From the NCBI GenBank assembly GCA_913050545.1, contig CAJWZY010000107.1, forward strand, positions 1-7,126: a stretch of DNA of 7,126 nucleotides. Reading direction: 5' to 3'. Position 1 is the stretch's first letter, and each line of letters opens with the position of its first letter. Made by a program: the position numbers and the translations under genes. Under the pieces are notes generated by a model. It did no database searches. It was not told the DNA's origin and was given only the letters and a program-made list of their open reading frames with translations. This document shows, piece by piece, positions 1 to 5,819 of the stretch. This DNA comes from an uncultured bacterium (GTDB lineage: Bacteria; Planctomycetota; UBA8108).

Positions 1-131
1 TCCAGGAGGTTCACGCGACCCTCTATCAGCTCATGGGGATCAATCCAAAGACTACCACCGTGAAAGATCTCAATGGTCGGCCGCACTACCTGGTCGACAG
101 TCAATATGAACCAATGAAAGAAGTGATCTGA
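1..131 (+). CDS. DUF1501 family protein, C-terminal end (partial)
   Basis: Open from the left edge in the frame whose first full codon is at position 3, this is a 42-codon tail ending in TGA at 129-131. It reads QEVHATLYQLMGINPKTT, then a DLNGRPHYLVD stretch, and ends MKEVI. This matches the usual end of DUF1501 proteins, where a His-Ala-Thr helix with a Leu-Met/Leu-Gly-Ile/Leu turn is followed by a short G-R-x-(Y/F)-x-L-x-D strand and a final hydrophobic strand. DUF1501 proteins are alkaline-phosphatase/sulfatase-like, usually exported by a Tat signal, and of unknown substrate; most of the gene lies outside the window. The next gene, encoding a DUF1549/DUF1553 protein, begins 28 bases downstream on the same strand, which is the classic planctomycete/verrucomicrobial pairing and supports the call. 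Only the tail is seen, so the family assignment rests on pattern plus context. Confidence 0.78.
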   Translation, partial: QEVHATLYQLMGINPKTTTVKDLNGRPHYLVDSQYEPMKEVI

Positions 132-135
132 GGAA
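130..135 (+). promoter_or_regulatory. Possible Shine-Dalgarno GAGGAA overlapping the upstream stop codon
   Basis: GAGGAA begins inside the TGA stop of the DUF1501 gene. It is 12 bases before a TTG at 148 and 24 bases before the first ATG at 160, so it fits neither start ideally. A weaker CAGG at 143-146 lies 13 bases before the ATG. The overlap with the stop codon would suit translational coupling between the two genes, but the site is inferred from base pairing only. Confidence 0.3.
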
Positions 136-159
136 CCCAATCCAGGTTTGTTTACAGCT

Positions 160-2619
160 ATGAAGATGAAATACATACTCACAATTGTTTTTTCCGGGCT
201 CCTGCTCGGGCCCGATTCGCCTGTTGATGCAAATGAGCTTACGGCCCTGTCCGTTGGCCCGCCGGAGGCCGACCTCCTTCGCGGCGCAGATGCCAGGAAG
301 CAACTCGTGGTTACCGGAGAAACGGCCGATGGGTGGTCGCTGGACGTCAGCTCAAGCGTTTCCTACGAGTGCGTTCCGGAGGGGGTGGTCAAGATCGACA
401 GCCGAGGCTTCGTCACTCCCGTGGCGAATGGAGAGGTCGTTGTCCGGGTTGCCGCAACTGGCCAGGGGGACAAGCCGGTCGTCGGTGAAAAGAAGCTGAA
501 GGTCGAGAACTATGTCGATCAGCCGGTTGTCAATTTCCCCAACCAGGTGGTCCCTATCTTCACCAAGCACGGCTGTAATGGCGGCGGCTGCCACGGTAAG
601 AGCGGAGGTCAGAACGGTTTCCGGCTCAGCCTGCTCGGGTTTTATCCAACTGACGATCATGAATACCTCGTCAAGGAAGGCCGGGGACGGAGGATCACGC
701 CGGCAGCTCCCGGGCTGAGTCTTCTTCTTCGCAAGGCGCTCAATATTTCACCTCATGGCGGCGGGAAACGATTTGGCGAAGACAGCTATGAGTACAGGAT
801 TATCCACCGCTGGATGAGGCAGGGGATGCCGTATGGAAATGCCGCGGATCTCCGTGTAGAGCGAGTCGAGGTCTTTCCTCCTCAGCGAAAAATGCCCAAG
901 GGCTCCATGCAGCAATTGTCGGTCATCGCTTTTTATAACGATGGCAGCTACGAAGACGTCACCCCGATGGCCACCTTCGAGGTTAACGACAAGGAGATGG
1001 GGGAGGTCGACTTGAAGGGGCGTGTCCAGGTTTACGACCTCAGCGGAGATGTCGCGGTGATGGTCCGTTACCAGGGGCAGGTCGGCGTCTTCAGGTCTAC
1101 TGTGCCTCTTGGTGTGGAGGTTACAAATCTTCCCGAGCCTCGAAACTTCATCGACACAGCCGTCTTTAATAAGCTCAAGCTTCTTGGCATGCCTCCCTCG
1201 GAGGCTTGTGATGACCAGACCTTCATCAGGAGGGTCACCATCGATATCGCGGGCCGCCTGCCCACAGCCGAGGAGGCTGAGGCCTTCGCAGGGGACGATG
1301 CGGAGGCGCGTCGCGACATGGCTATCGAGCGGTTGCTCGAGTCCGGCAGCTACGCTGATTATTTCACCAACAAATGGGCGGCCCTGCTGCGAAACAAGAA
1401 GAGCAAGGCGACCTATGAACTGGGCACCTTCTCATTCCATGACTGGCTGAGGGAGATGATTCACACGAACGCTCCCTATGACCAGATTGTCAGGAATGTC
1501 GTTGCCGCATCCGGTGACCTGCGAAGCAACCCCGGGGTTGTCTGGTACCGATCGGTAAACAAAACCGAGCAGCAGGTTGAAGACTCCGCCCAGCTGTTCC
1601 TCGGAATGCGGATCCAGTGCGCGAAGTGCCATCACCACCCGTTCGAGCGCTGGAGCCAGAAGGACTACTATAGCTACCAGGCCTTCTTCAGCCGTGTCGG
1701 CCGCAAGAAAAACCCTGACGGGCTGGCTGATGCAGAGCGGGTCTTTCACAACCGGGGCAAGGCCAGCGCCAAGAATCCCCGATCAGGAGAGACTCTTTCT
1801 CCTGCCGGTCTCGGCGGCAAGCCTCTTGACCTTACGCCCGATTCCGATCCTCGCCAGGCTCTTGTCGACTGGATGGTGAATCCGGCCAACCCGTTTTTCG
1901 CCAAGGCCCTGGTTAATCGATACTGGAAGCATTTCTTCGGCAGGGGGCTGGTGGATCCCGAGGACGACATGAGGGTCACGAACCCGGCCTGCAACCCCGA
2001 GCTTCTTGAGGCTCTGGCGAAATCGTTTATCGACAGCAAGTTTGATCTCAAGAATCTTGTACGGACGATCTGTCAGTCAAAGATCTACCAGTTGAGCTCT
2101 ATTCCCAACGAGCACAATGTCCGGGACAAGCAGAATTTTTCCCGTTTCTATCCGCGCCGGCTCAATGCCGAGGTGCTCTATGACGCGCTCAACCAGGTGA
2201 CCAAGTCGCAGGGCGGCTTTGGCGGCGTTCCTTCTGACACCAGGGCCATTCAATTGCCCGATGCCGGCCAGAAGAACTACTTCCTGACCGTCTTTGGCAA
2301 GCCGATGGCCGACAGCGCCTGTGAATGCGAACGCTCAAACGATGCGAACCTGGCCCAGAGCCTCCATCTGCTGAACTCCAAGGAGGTGCTCGGGAAAATT
2401 TCAAATAAGGATGGCCGGGCCGGGCTCCTGAGCCGTGACGATAAGCGTACCGAGCAGGAAAAACTTCGTGAGCTCTACCTCTGGTTCTATTCCCGGGAGC
2501 CTCAGAGTGAAGAAGTGAACCTGGCGCTTGCCCACCTGGGGAAGGGTGAAAAAAAGGCGGCCTATGAGGACATTATCTGGGCTCTCCTGAATACCAAGGA
2601 GTTCCTCTTTAATCATTGA
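160..2619 (+). CDS. Exported Big_2/DUF1549/DUF1553 protein with two putative heme-binding motifs
   Basis: An 819-aa protein in the full domain order of the planctomycete-type family. Residues 1-24 form a signal peptide (MKMKYILTIVFSGLLLG, likely cut after VDA). A Big_2-like Ig domain covers about 28-118. The CNGGGCHG motif at 139-146 is a CX4CH heme-type site, followed by the family's GQNGFRLSLLG stretch. A second Big_2-like domain covers about 233-317. DUF1549 covers about 329-507 and ends in CAKCHHHPFERW (CX2CH at 487-491). DUF1553 covers about 563-800, with DPRQALVDWM, NRYWKHFFGRGLVDP and ACECERSNDANLAQSLHLLN. The two Cys/His motifs suggest a periplasmic redox or heme protein, but the function is not established for the family. 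ATG 160 is preferred because the signal peptide starts there; TTG 148 and ATG 166 are alternatives. It lies 28 bases after the DUF1501 gene and is probably co-transcribed with it. No frameshift or missing domain is visible. Confidence 0.93.
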   Translation: MKMKYILTIVFSGLLLGPDSPVDANELTALSVGPPEADLLRGADARKQLVVTGETADGWSLDVSSSVSYECVPEGVVKIDSRGFVTPVANGEVVVRVAATGQGDKPVVGEKKLKVENYVDQPVVNFPNQVVPIFTKHGCNGGGCHGKSGGQNGFRLSLLGFYPTDDHEYLVKEGRGRRITPAAPGLSLLLRKALNISPHGGGKRFGEDSYEYRIIHRWMRQGMPYGNAADLRVERVEVFPPQRKMPKGSMQQLSVIAFYNDGSYEDVTPMATFEVNDKEMGEVDLKGRVQVYDLSGDVAVMVRYQGQVGVFRSTVPLGVEVTNLPEPRNFIDTAVFNKLKLLGMPPSEACDDQTFIRRVTIDIAGRLPTAEEAEAFAGDDAEARRDMAIERLLESGSYADYFTNKWAALLRNKKSKATYELGTFSFHDWLREMIHTNAPYDQIVRNVVAASGDLRSNPGVVWYRSVNKTEQQVEDSAQLFLGMRIQCAKCHHHPFERWSQKDYYSYQAFFSRVGRKKNPDGLADAERVFHNRGKASAKNPRSGETLSPAGLGGKPLDLTPDSDPRQALVDWMVNPANPFFAKALVNRYWKHFFGRGLVDPEDDMRVTNPACNPELLEALAKSFIDSKFDLKNLVRTICQSKIYQLSSIPNEHNVRDKQNFSRFYPRRLNAEVLYDALNQVTKSQGGFGGVPSDTRAIQLPDAGQKNYFLTVFGKPMADSACECERSNDANLAQSLHLLNSKEVLGKISNKDGRAGLLSRDDKRTEQEKLRELYLWFYSREPQSEEVNLALAHLGKGEKKAAYEDIIWALLNTKEFLFNH

Positions 2620-2743
2620 GGGTTCCTGGTTGACCGGGGAGCCTGACTGTTCCCTTCATGTCTTCCTGCTACAACATTGCCCCTGTGATCTACTTCAACC
2701 CAGCTGTTATCGGCCCGGGCCTCGGTCTGTGGCGAAGAGAATT

Positions 2744-5700
2744 ATGAAAAACAGAATCTTCTTACTCCTGCTTGCGTTGTTTGTCTTTGATGGAGTGCAT
2801 GCCTCAACCGCCTTCTCTCAAATGCCGCAGGCCCGGCTATGGGGAATCTCTCCTCTTGGCGCGCAGGCTGGGAAGGAGACGGCCATCCGGCTTATCGGGG
2901 CGGACCTCGATGGAGTCGAAGCCCTTATCTTCACCCATCCCGGGATCAAGGCTGTCGCAAAGAGAAAGAGCGCGAGTCCTTATGCTGAGTTTCTCAATGA
3001 AGAGCCCGGGGTCGAGCCGGGGCTTTTCACCCTGAACATTGGCGCTGATGTTCCTCCAGGAGTTTACGAGGTCCGAGCAGCTGGAGATTTCGGGATGACG
3101 AATCCTCGGTGTCTCGTCGTGAGCTCTATGGAAGAAGTGCTTGAGCAGGAGGGCAATAACAGCCTGGCCGAAGCGAAGCCTGTCCCCTTTGCCTGTGCGG
3201 TCAACGGCTCCATCCAGGCGGCCAACGACAGGGATTTTTTCCGGTTCAAGGCTCCCAGCGGCGCCAGGGTGGTCATCGAGTGCCTCGCGTCACGCATTGA
3301 CTCTCAGTTGCTGCCTCTTCTTACGGTCTACAACTCGAGGGGGATTGAAATCGCGCGGAGCAGGATCGACAAGCGGCGGGACGCCCTGGTCGATGTCGTA
3401 GCCGCGGATGATGGCCCCATGGTCGTCGGGATTCGTGATCTTTTGTATAAGGGGTCGGCGAATCATTTTTACAGACTGGAGGTCTCGGCCAGTCCGCATG
3501 TTGACACTATCTTTCCCCCCAGCGCCGTTGCCGGGAGCGAGGTTGAATTTCTTTTCCTTGGCAGGAACCTCCCCGGGGGGCAGCCGGCGCCTGAGTTTGC
3601 CTTCAATGGAATCATTCCCGAGAAGCTTGTTCGGAAGGTGAAGGTCCCGAGCTCGCCCGGCAGCTCCGGCGCCTTGTCAGAATCCAGGGACTTTGGACTT
3701 CAGCGATATTCGGATGTGCTCCAGCAGGACCTTGGAGCATCAGATGGAGCCTACCTGTGGGTGGCGAGCGACCCGGTCTTTTCTGAGGCGGAGCCGAATA
3801 ATTTACCGGGCAAGGCTACGGCTTTGAAGATCCCGTGCGAGGCGGCGGGGCGCTTCTATCCCAGGGGCGACCGAGACTGGTTTGAATTTGCGGCCGAGGA
3901 GGATGGGGTCTTCAAGGTGGAGGTCAGGTCGCAGCGTCTCGGGCTGGGGACCGACCCGGCCTATGTGATCCAGCAGGTTCTCGCCGGCAAGGATGGCAAG
4001 GAGACTGCCAAGGAGCTCAAGTTCCAGGACGATGGCTTGCCCAATGTCGGCGGCGGGCACTTCGGTACGGTTTCGGATGATCCTTTTGGTGAGATTACTG
4101 TCAAGAAGGGTAATCGGTACCGCGTTCTCGTTCGGGATCTGTACAGTGACAGCCGCGCCGACCCGCGAAATGTCTACAGCCTCGTCATTCGCAAGAGCAC
4201 CCCTGATTTTGAGGTCGTTCTTCTGCCCGGGTACCCGGAGTCCGAGGCGGACAATAAGAAGAACAAGCCCGGGGTCTGGGGATCTCTGCTGCGTCGGAAC
4301 GGAACGGATCGCTACATCGCCTATGTAGACAGGAAAAATGGTTATGCCGGGGCGATTGATCTCGAATTTGAAGGCCTCCCGGAATTCATCAAAGGAGGCA
4401 AGGGGCAGATACCCGCGGGCAAGGGCTCAACAACCCTGTTGCTCCATGTTGGAGCGGAGGCCGCTGACTGGGAGGGCATTCTGAAGGTCTTCGCGAAGGC
4501 ACGCCTGGGGGATCGAGACGTCCGGCGTGAGGTGACCTATGGGACGCTGCTCTGGTCGGGGCTCTCTAAGGCCAGGCTGACCTCCGGAGTCGGGATGGCT
4601 GTTTCCGGAACGGAGCCCAGCCCCTTCAGGATTGAGTCGGCAGCGCCCGAGAACGAGATGGCCCATGGCGGCAGCCTTGAGCTCGCCTTGAAGGTGCACC
4701 GGGAGGAAGGCGCGCAGGGCAAGATTACGGTTAACGCGGTTAATCTGCCGCCGAATGTCGAGCTGAAACAGTTCACCGTGAACGACAAGCAAACTGAAGC
4801 CAAGGTGAAGGTGACGATCAAGCCGGGGGCTCCCGTCGGCCCCCAGTCATTCCACTTCAGGTGCAATACCGAGGTTCAATACAAGAGGGGCCTGGCTCTT
4901 GTCGACGCAGCGAAGAAACGCCATGAGAAGATGGGCGGAATTTTGAAGTCTATCTCAGGCCTTCACACGGAAAAAAAGAAGGCTGCGGATGAGTCCAGAA
5001 AGAAGAAGTCGATGGCTGAGGGCAAGGTCAAAAAACAAACCGAGGCTCTATCGGCGGCAAAAAAGATCAGCGAGGCGGCCTCTGCCGATCTCAAGACGAT
5101 GGGCGAGAAGTTGAAATCCGCAGAGGCGGCGATGAATAACAACCCTGCAGATCAGGGGCTGGTGAAAGCCAAAGAAGATGCGCAAAAGGCGGCCGAGGCG
5201 TCCGAGGCAAAGGGCAAGGAGGCTTCCGAGAGATTTACCCAGGTCGAGAAGACCCACAAGGCGTCCATTGATGAGGCGCGATCCGCGGATGCGGCGTTGA
5301 AGAAGGCGGAGGCGGAGGCCAAGGCTGCCGGGGAGAGGGAAGAACGGGCCAAGAAGGTCCTCGGCGCGGCGAAGAAGGATGCCGATGGCCTGTCCAATGC
5401 CGCGAAACCAAAGAAGGTCAAGGTCGGCATCTATTCGGTCCCGATCAACCTCAAGATCACCCAGGCAGCCTTCGCCTTTGAGGGCGAGCTCGCTCCCGGT
5501 GGACTGAAGGTGAAGGCGGGGCAGCCCGTGGATCTTCCGGTCAAGCTCCAGCGGCTCTATGGTTTCAATGAAGAGGTGAAGATCAAGGCTGTCCTTAAAG
5601 ATGTCAAGGGCGTCAAGATTGCAGATGCCGCGGTGGGCAAGGGCAAGCCGGATTCCCTGTTGAAGATCCAGGTCGAGAAGGCCGCTCCTCCCGGGAAGTA

Positions 5701-5818
5701 TGATATCGAGCTCCAGGCTACTGGTAAGTTCGGCAGCGCAAACCACACGGTTAAAGGCAAGTTCCAGCTCGTTATCGAGGCACCCGAAGAACCCAAGAAG
5801 GTGGAAGAAAAGAAATAA
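2744..5818 (+). CDS. Exported PPC-domain and Ig-like protein with an inserted coiled coil
   Basis: A 1024-aa protein. Residues 1 to about 25 are a signal peptide (MKNRIFLLLLALFVF, ending near AFSQ). An N-terminal IPT/Ig-like stretch (RLWGISPLGAQAGKETAIRL) follows. A first PPC (bacterial pre-peptidase C-terminal) type domain covers about 138-248 with NDRDFFRFKAPSG. A second covers about 348-485 with SEAEPNN and GDRDWFEF. Three Ig-like modules follow at about 486-606, 627-716 and 891-1015, with a charged Ala/Lys/Glu coiled coil at about 721-887 between the second and third. No catalytic motif is seen, so a structural, adhesive or scaffold role in the periplasm or at the surface is inferred. The frame stays open upstream to 2630, but ATG 2744 is chosen because the signal peptide begins there, after a weak GAAGAGA ribosome site. 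Such PPC proteins commonly neighbour DUF1501 and DUF1549/DUF1553 genes. The tail is Lys/Glu-rich (EEPKKVEEKK). Confidence 0.9.
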   Translation: MKNRIFLLLLALFVFDGVHASTAFSQMPQARLWGISPLGAQAGKETAIRLIGADLDGVEALIFTHPGIKAVAKRKSASPYAEFLNEEPGVEPGLFTLNIGADVPPGVYEVRAAGDFGMTNPRCLVVSSMEEVLEQEGNNSLAEAKPVPFACAVNGSIQAANDRDFFRFKAPSGARVVIECLASRIDSQLLPLLTVYNSRGIEIARSRIDKRRDALVDVVAADDGPMVVGIRDLLYKGSANHFYRLEVSASPHVDTIFPPSAVAGSEVEFLFLGRNLPGGQPAPEFAFNGIIPEKLVRKVKVPSSPGSSGALSESRDFGLQRYSDVLQQDLGASDGAYLWVASDPVFSEAEPNNLPGKATALKIPCEAAGRFYPRGDRDWFEFAAEEDGVFKVEVRSQRLGLGTDPAYVIQQVLAGKDGKETAKELKFQDDGLPNVGGGHFGTVSDDPFGEITVKKGNRYRVLVRDLYSDSRADPRNVYSLVIRKSTPDFEVVLLPGYPESEADNKKNKPGVWGSLLRRNGTDRYIAYVDRKNGYAGAIDLEFEGLPEFIKGGKGQIPAGKGSTTLLLHVGAEAADWEGILKVFAKARLGDRDVRREVTYGTLLWSGLSKARLTSGVGMAVSGTEPSPFRIESAAPENEMAHGGSLELALKVHREEGAQGKITVNAVNLPPNVELKQFTVNDKQTEAKVKVTIKPGAPVGPQSFHFRCNTEVQYKRGLALVDAAKKRHEKMGGILKSISGLHTEKKKAADESRKKKSMAEGKVKKQTEALSAAKKISEAASADLKTMGEKLKSAEAAMNNNPADQGLVKAKEDAQKAAEASEAKGKEASERFTQVEKTHKASIDEARSADAALKKAEAEAKAAGEREERAKKVLGAAKKDADGLSNAAKPKKVKVGIYSVPINLKITQAAFAFEGELAPGGLKVKAGQPVDLPVKLQRLYGFNEEVKIKAVLKDVKGVKIADAAVGKGKPDSLLKIQVEKAAPPGKYDIELQATGKFGSANHTVKGKFQLVIEAPEEPKKVEEKK
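4904..5404 (+). other. Coiled-coil segment, probably an antiparallel helical hairpin, within the PPC/Ig protein
   Basis: Codons 721-887 encode about 167 residues made almost entirely of Ala, Lys, Glu, Asp, Ser and Gln, with no Cys, Trp or Tyr, a single Phe (SERFTQ) and a single Pro. That Pro lies in NNNPADQG (798-805), nearly at the midpoint, which leaves one helical arm of about 77 residues and another of about 82. This symmetry suggests a hairpin whose arms pack together. The sequence before it (SFHFRCNTEVQYKRG) and after it (KVKVGIYSVPINLKI) is beta-strand-like, so the coil appears to project from an Ig-like module. Purine-rich short repeats in the DNA (for example near 5299-5324) follow from the Lys/Glu/Ala codons. 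Confidence 0.75.
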
Positions 5819-5819
5819 T

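Noticed and set aside
2621..2643. A possible hairpin (GGTTCC pairing with GGAGCC) just after the DUF1549/DUF1553 stop, as a terminator
   Set aside because: The stem is only six pairs with one G-T pair, the loop is long and no T-run follows, so it does not look like an intrinsic terminator.
2712..2721. Perfect 10-base palindrome GGCCCGGGCC in the gap before the PPC gene
   Set aside because: It is a short, pure G/C palindrome expected by chance in GC-rich DNA, is present once, and has no second copy or flanking motif to suggest an operator.
2630..2743. A 38-residue N-terminal extension of the PPC protein from an upstream start
   Set aside because: The extension is Cys/Pro-rich with no family resemblance, and it would bury the clear signal peptide that begins at ATG 2744.
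5048..5746. A 232-codon open frame on the - strand, Leu/Gly/Arg-rich
   Set aside because: It is the antisense shadow of the Lys/Glu/Ala coiled coil, whose AAG and GAG codons read as Leu-rich on the other strand. It has no recognisable domain and lies wholly inside a well-supported gene.
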